Of a DNA stretch of 64,000 bases, positions 45,191-55,600 are shown piece after piece. Position 1 is the first letter of the stretch. Every line of letters begins with the position of its first letter. The notes under the pieces were generated by a model. It saw only the letters and a list, made by a program, of their open reading frames with translations, made no database searches and was not told where the DNA came from. A program made the translations under genes and the position numbers. The DNA is from Thermothelomyces thermophilus ATCC 42464 (lineage: Eukaryota > Ascomycota > Sordariomycetes > Sordariales > Chaetomiaceae), in the NCBI RefSeq assembly GCF_000226095.1, contig NC_016473.1:1798001-1862000 (forward strand), read 5' to 3'.

Positions 45191-48185
45191 ATGGTTTACC
45201 GCGCGAGCGCCGTTTGGCTCTCGCTGGTTCTCAGCCTCTCTGCTCCCCCAACGCTCGCCCGTACCATTGGGCCGAGAGACAAGGTCCCAGAAGGATTCTA
45301 TGCGGCTCCCTACTACCCCACGCCGCACGGCGGGTGGCTTGATTCGTGGAAGGATGCGTATGCAAAGGCCCACGCCTTGGTGTCTCGGATGACTTTGGCT
45401 GAGAAGACCAACATCACGTCTGGCGTCGGCATCTTCATGGGTATGTAGTAGAGACCCCCTGAATAAGGCGGCCCTCACCTCTCTCTTTATGTTCTTATCT
45501 CCAGCATCTCATGTCGCTAAAATGTTGTCCTCACAGGGTCGGTCCAAGAGCACGTTTCTCTTCCACGCCTTCATTTTGCTGACTAGGAGGTATGCAGGCC
45601 ATGTGTGGGAAACACGGGAAGCGCCGACCGCCTGAGCTTCCCCCAGCTCTGCCTTCAAGACTCGGCGCTTGGGGTGGCATCCGCCGACAACGTCACCGCT
45701 TTCCCACCCGGCATCACCACCGGGGCGACGTGGGATAAGGCCCTGATGTACGCCCGCGGAGTTGCTATTGGCAGGGAGTTCCGCGGCAAGGGGGCCAACG
45801 TCCATCTCGGCCCCTCCGTTGGCCCCATTGGACGGAAGCCACTCGGCGGCCGGAACTGGGAAGGGTTCGGCGCCGACCCGGTGCTGCAGGCCAAGGCGGC
45901 CGCCTTGCACATTAAGGGCGTCCAGGAGCAGGGTGTTATCGCGACCGTCAAGCATCTGATCGGGAACGAGCAGGAGATGTTCCGCATGTACAACCCGTTC
46001 CAGCCCGGGTACAGCGCCAACATTGGTGAGAAGGACGGATTCCTCGGAGCGCCACCAGCTCCGCCGGCGTGCTCCCGTACAGCGCTGTGCTGACCAAAAG
46101 TTGCTAGACGACCGGACGCTCCATGAGTTGTACCTGTGGCCGTTCGCCGAGGCCGTCCACGCCGGCGTCGGCGCGGTCATGACCGCCTACAATGCCGTGA
46201 ACGGGTCCGCCTCGTCGCAGAATAGCTACCTGATCAACGGCCTCCTCAAGGACGAGCTCGGCTTCCAGGGCATGGTCATGTCAGACTGGCTCAGTCACAT
46301 CTCGGGCGTCGGCTCGGCTCTGGCCGGTCTCGACCTCAACATGCCGGGCGACACCAACGTCCCGCTCTTTGGCTTCAGCCTGTGGCAGTACGAGCTGACC
46401 AGGTCCGTCCTGAACGGCTCCGTGCCCCTAGATAGGCTGAATGACATGGCTACCCGGGTGGTGGCGGCCTGGTATAAGATGAGGCAGGACAAGGATTTCC
46501 CACGGCCCAACTTCTCGTCCAACACGCGGGACCGGAACGGGCTCCTGTACCCGGCCGCCATCTTCTCTCCCATCGGCCAGGTCAACTGGTTCGTTAACGT
46601 CCAGGAGGACCACTACAAGATCGCTCGCCAGGTCGCCCAGGATGCCATTACGCTCCTCAAGAACGACGGCAGCCTTCTGCCGCTGACGGGCTCGGGAAAG
46701 ATCACCGTCTTCGGGACCGGCGCGCAGGTCAACCCCGCGGGGCCGAACGCCTGTCTGAACAGGGCGTGCAACAAGGGCACCCTCGGCATGGGCTGGGGCT
46801 CGGGCGTGGCCGACTACCCCTACTTCGACGACCCCATCACGGCCATCAGGAAGAGGGTCCCGGACGTCGAGTTCCACAACAGCGACGAGTTCCCGCTCTT
46901 CTTCACGGGCGAGGCGCCGGCCCCCGACGACGTCGCCGTCGTCTTCATCAGCTCGGACGCGGGCGAGAACAGCTTCACGGTCGAGAACAACCACGGCGAC
47001 CGCGACGCGGACAAGCTGGCAGCCTGGCACGGCGGTGACGGGCTGGTCAAGAAGGTGGCCGACAAGTTCCCGAACGTGGTCGTCGTCGCCCACACGGTGG
47101 GGCCGCTCATCCTCGAGCCCTGGATCGACCACCCTTCCGTCAAGGCCGTCCTCTTCGCCCACCTCCCGGGCCAGGAGGCGGGCGAGTCGCTGGCCGGCGT
47201 CCTCTTCGGCGACGTGTCGCCGAGCGGTCACCTCCCCTACTCCATCACCCGGGCCGAGACCGACTACCCCGACAGCATCGCCAAGCTCAAGGGGTTCACC
47301 CTCGGCCAGGTCCAAGACACGTACTCGGAGGGGCTCTACATCGACTACCGCTGGCTCAACAAGCGCTCCATCAAGCCGCGTTTCGCCTTCGGCCACGGCC
47401 TCAGCTACACCACCTTCGCCTTCACCAACGCCACCATTCGCGCCGTCACCGCCCCCCTGGACCCCATCCCGCCGCCGCGGCCCTCCAAGCTGCCGACCCC
47501 GTCCTACCCGACCGACCTGCCCGCCGCCTCGGAGGCCTACTACCCGGACGGGTTCAAGCCCATCTGGCGCTATCTCTACTCGTGGCTGCCGAAGTCCGAG
47601 GCGGACGCCGCGTGGGCCATCGGCGCCACCGGCAAGCAGAAGTACGCTTACCCGGACGGGTACTCAACCACGCAGAAGCCCGGGCCGGCGGCGGGCGGGG
47701 GCGAGGGCGGCCACCCGGCGCTGTGGGACGTGGCGTGGGAGGTCGACGTGACGGTGACCAACGCGGCCGGCAGCGGCGCCAACATCAGCTCCGCGGCGGA
47801 GAAGAAGACGACGGGTGGTGTCGGCGGCCCCGGCGGGCTGCCCCGGTTCTTCCCCGGCCCGGCGCGGGCCTCGGTGCAGGCGTACGTGCAGTACCCGCCG
47901 GGCATCCCGTACGACACGCCGCCGGTGCAGCTGCGCGACTTTGAGAAGACGCCCCCCCTGGCGCCCGGCGAGAGCCAGACGGTCACGCTGCGGCTGACGC
48001 GCAAGGACGTCAGCGTCTGGGACGTCGAGCTGCAGAACTGGGTCGTCCCCGGGGCGACGCTCGGGGGAGGAGGGAAAGGCCCGGGCAGGTACACCATCTG
48101 GATCGGCGAGGCCAGTGATCAGCTGTTCCTGGCCTGTTATACGGATACCGGCAAGTGCGAGCAGGGGCTGGAGCCGCCCGTCTGA
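45191..48185 (+). CDS. GH3 beta-glucosidase (secreted)
   Basis: A glycoside hydrolase family 3 enzyme, probably releasing glucose from cello-oligosaccharides or other beta-glucosides. Proposed exons: 45191-45444, 45598-46025 and 46108-48185, 919 residues. The N-terminus is a signal peptide ([15 protein letters not shown]). Motifs: [42 protein letters not shown] and [10 protein letters not shown] with nucleophile Asp287. Then come the GH3 C-terminal domain ([29 protein letters not shown]) and a fibronectin-III-like end ([20 protein letters not shown]). A Gly/Pro/Ala-rich insert of about 60 residues precedes that end. Intron 2 is clean (GTGAGA..TAG). Intron 1 is not: the best donor, GTATGT at 45441, leaves a phase that no nearby AG satisfies. 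A weaker GTAGTA donor at 45445 with the AG at 45596-45597 keeps frame and yields FMGMPCVGNTG, one residue longer than the usual motif. The enzyme call is firm; that joint is not. Confidence 0.9.
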
Positions 48186-48917
48186 GAGGATCCCATAGTC
48201 AAGAATGTAAATACTGTTTGACAGGGAAGAGTTGGATGAAGGGAAGAACGCACATGTGTCGTAGTCGGCGGCTGTGGGGGGTAATATAATAATTAGGTCC
48301 ACATTTAATAGCGGCAGCGTGGTTAATCATAGTAGTTATTCATAATACCTCCTTAAACCCCCTTTCAACGCCCAAAGGGAATGATTTGAGATGAACCACT
48401 GGCATGCCTGCCTAATTATAGATCCCAAGAAAGCTAAGCCATGGCTCCCACATAACTACAACAGAGAACGAAGCAGCCGTAATTGACCCTCCTTAGTCCT
48501 ATAATTAGCCGGTGCGCGGAGTGCTGTTTGCTGATTGCATTCTTTGGCACGAAGCCGAATGCATAATTAACAGCCGACGTCGGTTCTAGTAGCATACCTT
48601 GACAGAGAGCTCCTATCTTTCGTTTGGTCTAAAGTGCTATAGACCGCGACCTGGATCGTAATACGGGTGCCTCTAGGCTCGAAGCTCGTCTACGGCTTCG
48701 AGGCAGGAAACTTTGCCGGAATGATAGATGCGTTATTGGTTGCTTGGGGTAAGGTGAGAGAGCAGACCCGACCTGTAAATGCCATTGAGGAGTGTGGTCA
48801 GATGGTGGAGGCTTGAGACGGACGATGCAAAGCTTGTCGGGGCGTACATAAAAAAACGGATATAATCCATCTATCTGCAACTCTGCATCACGAGCGCCTC
48901 CCGTAACGGTGACATGC
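48186..48917. other. AT-richer 3' spacer between GH3 and nuclease-like genes
   Basis: 732 bp of convergent 3' sequence, notably AT-rich around 48280-48600 (TAATATAATAATTAG-like stretches). A small inverted repeat, GCTCGAAGCTCGTCTACGG / CTTCGAGGC, sits near 48678-48706. No gene seen. Confidence 0.6.
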
Positions 48918-50750
48918 TCACCCATAGGCAGGGGGCGCCGACAATGGAGCATTCGGCGACGAGGGCAGCCCTGCAGTTCTTAACCACCAACTCCGGAAGT
49001 CTTCCTCCACCCAAACGGCAAGCCGCCGAATGGCCGCACAGACCTGGTAACATCCGTACACGGTGTGCGTGTCGCCGATACTCATCCCCTCATATATCAT
49101 GGTCTTTCCATCCCAGCGATGCGCAAAGTCCACTCGCCACATATTGCCGTAGACGTAGATGATGGGGAGGATGGGTAGTTGGTAGCCCGGGTCGTGGCCG
49201 AGGCGCTCGATGACCCTAGCAAGCTGTCGGAAGTGGGCGCGCACCCAGTTGGCGAGTTGCACGGAACCCTCGATCGGCTTGGCCTGAAGAGTTTTAGTCT
49301 CGATGCTGATAGCCAGCGGGGTCGGGGCGAAGTCGCTGAGGGTGAAGTGGGTGAGGTCGATACCCTCGCTTGCGAGGTCCGAGAGGCGCTCGGAGAGCCC
49401 GTCCCCTCCTCGTGCAGGCTGGAGGAAGATGCCGTAGTCCGCCTTGTTCTCCCTTAACGCAGGGTCGTCGTCGTGAAATGCCTTGAGCGTGTGGCAGAGC
49501 GTGATGTTCCGGAAGTCTACAGCATCTTGGCCCTCGAGAGCTTCCTCTAGGACACGGCAATGTACCAGATCGTTCCAAGCGGGCGTGTATTCCATCTTAT
49601 CCTTGCACTTCCGACTGTTCCGACAAATCCTCCGCATCTGACGATGTACTGCCCTCAGCTCTTCTAGTCCGTCTCTCGCAGTGTAGAACCAGTCGGGGTG
49701 CGGCTGGTCGAAAATGCCTGCGTCGGCGCTCATGGATTCCTGTATTTAGGCAAGACGTCAGCCCTAGTCGCGGCGGGTGAAAGTGAGGAATAGAAATGCC
49801 TATATCTCACCCGAAAAATGTCGGGGATCAGAGATTGCCTGCCATCAGCGATCTTCTTCAGATCGAGAGCCAGGCTTTCCAACATAGCAGGGATCGACTT
49901 AAGTTCGGTAATGTTGACGCGGGCGATAGGCCAGTCGAGGGTGCGGCGAAGTGCGACCTCTTTCTTACGAGGGCTACTTCTTCCCGATCGCGATGTGCCA
50001 TTGGTATCGGCGGTACTGGTGGATTGGACATCGCTTAGGGTCTGATCTCGACCTTGGATGCGGACGATCGTCAGCGCTAGCGCGGCAAGGCATGAAGGGA
50101 ACCGGCATGCAGGAGGTTGATAACGTACAAAACTGTAGAGGACGCGGCGTCGTCTCTAGATCATCTAGGTCATCGTTGCGGAAGTCTATGCTAGCTTGGC
50201 GCTGTCGCTTGTTTGACTGCCGCGGCGTGACAACTAGCTCTGCGGTCGGCAACGAATCGGGTCCGTCAGGCATGATAATGGTCTGGCCGCCGGCCTTGAT
50301 GACATGGTCGATCCAAGCCTCGACGGTCGCGTTCAGTTCGTGCTGTTGCTCTTGTTGCTGCGAGCGACTTCCCCGGTTTTCATCCACAGGCGAGTTAAAT
50401 GGCCGACTCTGGGCGGAGGAAGGATGCCCTGTGCTGTGTGACAGCTGAGAGAGATGTGGCAGCTGGTGCGGCATGGGGTGAAAATTTGGGTCAAAGTGCG
50501 GAGGAGGAAGGCTCGACCCGTTGAGATGTTGCTGGTTACGGAAGTAACGGGCCAAGCGGTCGAAGAGGTGGCATAGCTCCCGATCAGAGAAGTTACCGTG
50601 TCGTATATGCTCGTATATGACCGCAATATATTTAACAGGACATAGCAATTTGCCAACCTTTGGACGACGGCCCTCGAGTTCGACGTGACGCTGAAAGCCC
50701 GCCTTCCCCGTGGCTTTGGTAGGTAATGAAAAGAAGGCTGCATAGCCCAC
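48918..50750 (-). CDS. PD-(D/E)XK nuclease-like domain protein (fungal family)
   Basis: A member of a fungal family with a restriction-endonuclease-like fold; the family's cellular role is not established. Exons: 50750(?)-50129, 50052-49811 and 49739-48918, up to 561 residues. The core reads NKADYGIFL (Asp389), then about 40 residues later AISIETKTL (Glu435, Lys437), a D..ExK arrangement consistent with metal binding. It is followed by VQLANWVRAHFRQL, LPIIYVYGNMW and VYGCYQVCAAIRRLAVWVEED. Exon 2 encodes TLDWPIARVNITELKSIPAM, also typical. The N-terminal 150 residues are His/Gln/Pro-rich. The start is uncertain: 50750 is the first in-frame Met, 50474 another, and the family domain itself only begins around HELNATVEAWIDHV. 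In other fungi these genes are numerous and patchily distributed, which may reflect mobility; I see no mobile-element borders here. Confidence 0.75.
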
Positions 50751-51141
50751 ACGGACTAGGCCGGCGTAGCGACTAGAAGCATGAATAATTCTCGCATGAT
50801 TGAGAAGTCAAGTCTTGAAGCCCCGCTCTATATTCCCGTATAATACACTTTCATCAACACCCAAGGTATAATACATCACGGTCCTCCCTCCCGCAATCAC
50901 CCCCGCCTGCTTTCCTTTGCCTCCCCCCCATGTTCGCTGGTTCGATCAGGTCTTGGCCTAGCCGATCGTCCCAATCACCCGACCGTCCACTTGTCGTTTG
51001 AGCAAGTCCCGATCTCGGTTTTCCATCACATCACCGCTATGACGACCTGCCCGCAAACTATCCCCCGTCTCCTTGCACTTCTCCCTGCCTCCCTTTGTCG
51101 CGACGTCTCTAGCCAAACAGGCGAAAAGGGACCCCGGCGCC
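50751..51141. other. Spacer upstream of the nuclease-like gene
   Basis: 391 bp holding the 5' region of the nuclease-like gene on its left side and the 3' region of bL34m on its right side. Pyrimidine-rich between 50880 and 50930. No gene seen. Confidence 0.6.
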
Positions 51142-51692
51142 TCAGCCGTGGCTGAGCTTCTTCCTCCCCTTGGCCATCCTCCGCTTGAGAATGTTGCGCC
51201 CGGTGCGCGACCGCTTGCGCGCCAAGAAGCCGTGGCGGCGCTTCTGGATCAGTCGCGAGGCGCCCGACATGGTCGGCCGCGGGCCGCACCGGATCTGGCT
51301 TCCGCACCCGGCCAGCGCCGGATGCGACGTGACGGAAGACTTGGCCACGACGTCCAGGACCTCGCCCGTTGGCGTGCTCGCCAGCATCGTCGCCGCCGTC
51401 GTCGTCGTCGAGGGTGTGCTATTGATGTTGGGTGCGCGGAAGATCGGGGAAGGGGCGGCGAGGGTCGGTCGGAGGGATGGGAGGTGCGAGAAGGTGCTAA
51501 AATGGCGAGGACAAGGGAGCCGGTGGGTTAGCTGGTTGAGCCATTGGGGGTGGGGGAGACCTGCAGAGGTGGTACCTACCGAGCAGTGGTCGACTTCGTC
51601 GGCGCCGGAAGACGACGAGGAAGTAGCTGAGCGGTGACACGCCGCAACGCCCCTTGAAGAAGAAGAGGGGGCTGTAGGCTCACCGACGGCAT
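51142..51692 (-). CDS. Mitochondrial large ribosomal subunit protein bL34m
   Basis: A structural protein of the mitochondrial large ribosomal subunit. Exons 51692-51580 and 51496-51142 give 155 residues. The 83-nt intron has donor GTAGGT, a clear GCTAAC branch site and a TTTTAG acceptor, and the phase (2+1) closes exactly. The conserved bL34 core is at the C-terminus: RLIQKRRHGFLARKRSRTGR followed by NILKRRMAKGRKKLSHG, highly basic and rich in Arg and Lys. The spliced N-terminus (LLLQGALRRVTAQLLPRRL, then TARTFSHLPSLRPTL) is a typical mitochondrial targeting sequence: Arg/Ser/Leu-rich and without acidic residues in its first 35 positions. The unspliced frame stays open up to 52011, but its upstream part looks unlike a targeting sequence, so I prefer the spliced start. 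Confidence 0.92.
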
Positions 51693-52079
51693 CGTGCCGT
51701 ACTTCGGGGCTCGCTTCCGGCAGCTGGGAGATCAAGCTAACTCTCGTTTGCGCTGTCGTGGTGTGCCTCTCCCGCGTTAAGTCAGTCCAGAGTTTTGGTG
51801 TGGTTCGGTGCACGGCCGGTTGAATGCCGAGAGCAAGGCTTTCGGAGCTGGCAATGGCTGGCAAAAACTGGCAGGGTTGTTCAGAGAGCTCGGGGTTAGG
51901 GTTATACATGTCAATCGCACTCCGTGTCATCGTTCCCTCCAACTCTTGATCTGGAATTCGCCCTGGGCGCCTCGTTGTTGATGTTACAAGAGGTCTAATA
52001 CAGTATTGCACTTCACTATCCTAGCTCGTCTGACCCGGAATGCCAACAACTTTACACCCGCTCTCCTTGTGCTGCTTGT
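51693..52079. other. Spacer between bL34m and STE24
   Basis: 387 bp carrying the bL34m promoter and the STE24 3' end, both genes being on the minus strand. No additional feature seen. Confidence 0.6.
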
Positions 52080-53576
52080 TCACAACTCATCCCTGCCAGT
52101 TGCAGTTGCAATACCCTCCTTGTCCTCCGTCTTGTCACCGCCCTTCGCTTCTACCTTCTCTGTGGGCTGCCAGTTTAACGCCTTCAACCGCTCCGTCAGG
52201 ATCGGGTGCGAGAAGTGATAGCTGGCAAACATCCAGTCGGCATCCATGGTGCTGAGGTTCTGAATTTGCAACTTGATCAGGGAGCGCGCCAGCTGGATGT
52301 TGTACCCGAGCTTGTTGGCAAAAGCGTCAGCCTGGAATTCGAAGCGGCGGCTCAAGATGTTCATCAACAGCTTGATAACATTGTCCAAGGGACCAAGAAT
52401 ATCCGAGAAGAGGAGGAACCCGATGATGATGGGGTGCTGGTTGGAAAAGCCAAAATCCGCATAGAGAGAGTTGTTGTTGACAAAGACCGAGAACAGAGCA
52501 AAGATGTAGAAGAAGTGCGCCTGTATCAGTTAGCATGCTTCTGCCTACGAGTTGGTGACGGGGTGCCTAACCTGAGAGATACCAAACAATTTGGTGGTGT
52601 GGCCCAGGCTCCAATGGCCAAGCTCGTGGGCAAGCACGGCAACAACCTCGTCGTTCTCGCTCTTTTCAATCAAGGTATCGTAAATAACGATGTGCTTCTT
52701 CCAAGGCAAGCCAAAGAAGTACGCATTGCTGTGAGCGCTACGCTTGCTACCGTCAATGACGTACAGCTCATGCAGCGGGAACTTCAGCTTCTTGGCCAGG
52801 TCCTCCACGTCCGTCTTGAGCTTGCCCTCCTCCAACGGAGAGAGCTTGTTGAAGAGCGGCAAGATGGCGATCGGATAGATGGTGATCATGAAAACCTGCA
52901 GAGCGGCGCCAAACAACCAGAGATAGTAGAAGAACTGACTACCGGTCTTCTTGATGATGGAGAGGAAGCCGGCGAGGATGGGAGGAGCAAGAACAAAGGC
53001 CAGGATGTTGGTCTTGATCAGATCGCTGATGAACAGTTTGGGTGTCTGCTTGTTGAAGCCGAACTTCTCTTCCAGGACGAACGTGTTGTAGATGCTAGAT
53101 GGCAGCGAGAGGATCTGCTGGATCACAATGAACGCTAGGATGAAGACGATCGAGTGAGAGATCTCGCCAGTGAAGCGCGCCGGGGCAAAGCGGAGAAGAA
53201 GACTGCCTGTCCATGACCAGAGTTTCGGGAGAACGTCAAAGTGGTAGAATGCGAGGTTTTGAAGCTGTCCGTAAAGTCCGTTGACGCCGGTGAACTTAGC
53301 CTTGGCCCGCCCGTATGCCTGGCTCTTGTCGAAGACTTCCTGTGACACCTCGTGTTCAAGCACTTTGGGCGGCTTCGTCTTTTGCAGAACCTTGTACTGA
53401 CGGTAGCCAAGGAACGCTTCGAAGACGTATTGTCCGATGGAGAAGCCTATGATCAGCTTCTTCCACGGAAACAGCGGGCGGTCCAAGAACCGCGCAAGGC
53501 GCTATGCGACGGGAGGGGTCAATTGAAGATAATTAATGCGGGATCCGGAAGAAGGGCATACCTGCAGAAAATCCAT
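52080..53576 (-). CDS. STE24: CaaX prenyl protease 1 (Ste24 zinc metalloprotease)
   Basis: An ER/inner-nuclear-membrane M48 metalloprotease that removes the -aaX tripeptide from prenylated proteins and, in yeast, also cuts the a-factor N-terminus. Exons 53576-53562 (only 5 codons), 53501-52572 and 52520-52080 (introns 60 and 51 nt) give 461 residues, the usual family length. The zinc motif is HELGH at residues 297-301, with the third ligand Glu376 in RRFEFQADAFANKLGY. N-terminal family motifs are visible (LEHEVSQEVFDKSQAYGRAK, SIYNTFVLEEKFGFNKQTP), along with several hydrophobic helices such as HSIVFILAFIVIQQIL. The C-terminal SHPILTERLKAL is also typical. The tail ends GRDEL, which resembles but is not a strict HDEL-type signal. 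Mevalonate kinase and prenyltransferase-alpha genes lie within 10 kb. Confidence 0.96.
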
Positions 53577-54067
53577 CGTGCTCAGAGATGCCGCGACTGT
53601 CCAACTGCCGCGGATCTGTCGTCGACGACGGGTTGAGAATTGGCAACTCCGAAAGAAGGGGCAAGCTGTCCTTGCATCGGATAACGGCCTGAGTCCTGCC
53701 CTGCGAGCCGCTTATCGAAAGCATGGCTCTGATTGGCCAACGCCCCTCCGGGTCCCCGCGTTACCGAATTTGTTCTCAACCTGATCTACGGAGTACTATG
53801 TACAGAGGACTCCGTATACATGTAACAACTCTGTTGCCAGCTGCATAACGGTTGCTCATAGTGGGAACGATCATACAGAAACGGTTTGCATCGCTACCTA
53901 CATCTCAGTCGGTTGCTTAACCTATCCAGTGTACATACATACAAGCATGCACGTAAGTGTAGCTCAACGCTGGCTATTCCGTTCCCTGCTTGGCGACAGA
54001 GCGCCTTGTAAATTTACCAGGGCCCAGAAACAGATCGATTTACATCCCAGGCACACACCCGCATTTC
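53577..54067. other. STE24 upstream region
   Basis: 491 bp containing the STE24 promoter and the 3' end of the small Ish1-motif gene. One TACGGAGTA copy (53787-53795) and an imperfect partner GACTCCGTA (53809-53817) flank a CTATGTACAGAG centre. No gene seen. Confidence 0.6.
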
Positions 54068-54489
54068 CTAATTTCTCGAGATTCTCATATTTGCCTGCAC
54101 TCTCTCCAGTAGCTGTTGCCGAGTATCCGAACTTTGAGGATGAAGGTTGCGCTGGGCAAGAAGTCAGCGTCCATAAAGCGCGGTAACGCCAAGCAACGTA
54201 CGGCAGCTAGCCATCTTCGAAGCTCTTCTGTTGTCCACCTTTCGGGATCCCCTTTGGGATCCGGTTCCTGGGGAAACATATCGCCTCCCCAGATAGCCCA
54301 CACCGCAGCACCTGCTACCAAACCGGTAAAAGCTTCGGGGGGTTAACAGACGGCTAGAAAGAGACATGTTGTACAAGCGTACCAAGAAACGCGTTCTAAG
54401 TGAAAGTGTTAGTGGAGGACGGCTACAGATCGACATGACAGTAAGAAACTCGCCTTCGACCTCAACGCTCGGTCGAGTGGCGTCGGCAT
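54068..54489 (-). CDS. Small membrane protein with an Ish1/SAP-like C-terminal motif
   Basis: A conserved-looking 87-residue protein built from four exons: 54489-54454, 54395-54383 (13 nt), 54332-54202 and 54151-54068. It starts MPTPLDRALRSKN and has one hydrophobic segment (about residues 17-35: AFTGLVAGAAVWAIW). It then continues GGDMFPQEPDPKGDPERWTT and a helix-turn-helix stretch, EELRRWLAARNLHPQSSDT then RQQLLERVQANM. This last part resembles the Ish1/Msc1 motif of nuclear-envelope stress proteins and SAP-like helices; that is inference from pattern. The first intron uses a GC donor (AAG|GCGAGT) and the second exon is only 13 nt, so the N-terminal part is the weakest. Exons 3 and 4 (donor GTACGT, acceptor CAG) are convincing. 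It is divergent from eL38, 378 bp apart. Confidence 0.68.
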
Positions 54490-54867
54490 TTTCGTTGCTG
54501 TGAATGTCTGAAGTCTGATAGTAAAACTACTCATGAAGAGCAATAAGAAAATCAGAATACAATTGAACAACATCCCAAGACGCCGAGATATTCTTGAAGC
54601 GCTAGATGCCAACATGTACACTACGGATTCTATCCATCACCTGGTTGGACGGGCGAGAGGTTGACGCCACAGGCCGCGTCACACAGCCACTGGAAGCTAT
54701 GGCCAACCAGACCCCTGCCCCTCGTCAAACCCATGAGATGCAACTTGTCGGGGTGCCACCCCACACCAGGAGAGCCCACAGAAAATAATTTCGTGAAATC
54801 CAATCCCCCGACCTTGAAATCGAGAACCCCTTCGAGCAGAACAGGATCCTCGACACAGCCAGCCAAA
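54490..54867. promoter_or_regulatory. Bidirectional promoter region, Ish1-motif gene / eL38
   Basis: 378 bp between two divergent start codons. It must contain the initiation regions for the ribosomal-protein gene (+) and the small membrane protein gene (-). The last 25 bp before the eL38 ATG are AC-rich and end AGCCAAAATG, a good fungal start context. No specific operator could be identified. Confidence 0.55.
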
Positions 54868-55322
54868 ATGCCTCAGGAAATCGGCGACATCAAGAAGGTG
54901 CGGACCGTTTTATTGGCGTTTTTTTGTGGATATAGTCCGGACGGCGTGCTGACGTTTTTGCCTTAGTTCATCGAGATCTGCCGGCGGAAGGACGCCTCCT
55001 GTACGTTGCATGCGAGATGGCCGACGAGCTAGGAATTGGTGCAGGGAATCACTGACCGTGGTGTTTGTATGCAGCCGCCCGGATCAAGAAGAACCCCAAG
55101 ACCCAGCAGATCAAGTTCAAGGTCCGCTGCCAGAGGTTCCTCTACACCCTGGTTCTGAAGGACTCTGAGAAGGCCGAGAAGCTTAAGCAGAGCCTGCCGC
55201 CCAGTAGGTTTCCATGAGGACAAGAGCGATGTGAGGTACATCTGCTGATCGACATTTTCTCCCTCGCAACAGACCTCCAGATTAAGGACGTCCCCAAGAG
55301 GAACAAGCGGAGCTCGTCATGA
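54868..55322 (+). CDS. RPL38: Cytosolic large ribosomal subunit protein eL38
   Basis: A small structural protein of the 60S ribosomal subunit. Exons 54868-54897, 54967-55000, 55075-55203 and 55273-55322 (introns 69, 74 and 69 nt) give 80 residues, the expected size. It begins [20 protein letters not shown], continues [20 protein letters not shown] and [20 protein letters not shown], and matches the eL38 pattern throughout. It is lysine/arginine-rich, as expected for a ribosomal protein. Three short introns in an 80-codon gene are normal for fungal ribosomal-protein genes. It shares its promoter region with the divergent Ish1-motif gene. Confidence 0.97.
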
Positions 55323-55600
55323 GTTAACGGGCCCTGAAGGGGGAATGCTGGTCTGGCTTTGAGCGCGGGTGTTGGCATGATGGAAGTATACCTATGCATT
55401 TGCCGGTTCGGGTCGAACTGAGCTCACAAACGGCGTCTCGGAACGGGGACTGAAAGGAACTGGTGCTCTGCTTGCTATGCCTAGCCCTTGAAGGGGCGAT
55501 GTAGTCGGCGAGGTCGCCCAGAAATGAATCGCATTCATCGGCCAAGGCCCAAGCTCATACTCAACATTCCTCCTGCAAGACCCTGGACTGAGCGAGCCGG

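Noticed and set aside
46428-47396. 322-codon antisense frame under the GH3 gene
   Set aside because: Shadow of the GH3 coding strand with no recognisable features.
51142-52011. Unspliced 289-codon version of bL34m
   Set aside because: Its N-terminal half has no targeting character, while splicing at a clear CTAAC/TTTTAG intron gives a normal mitochondrial leader in frame.
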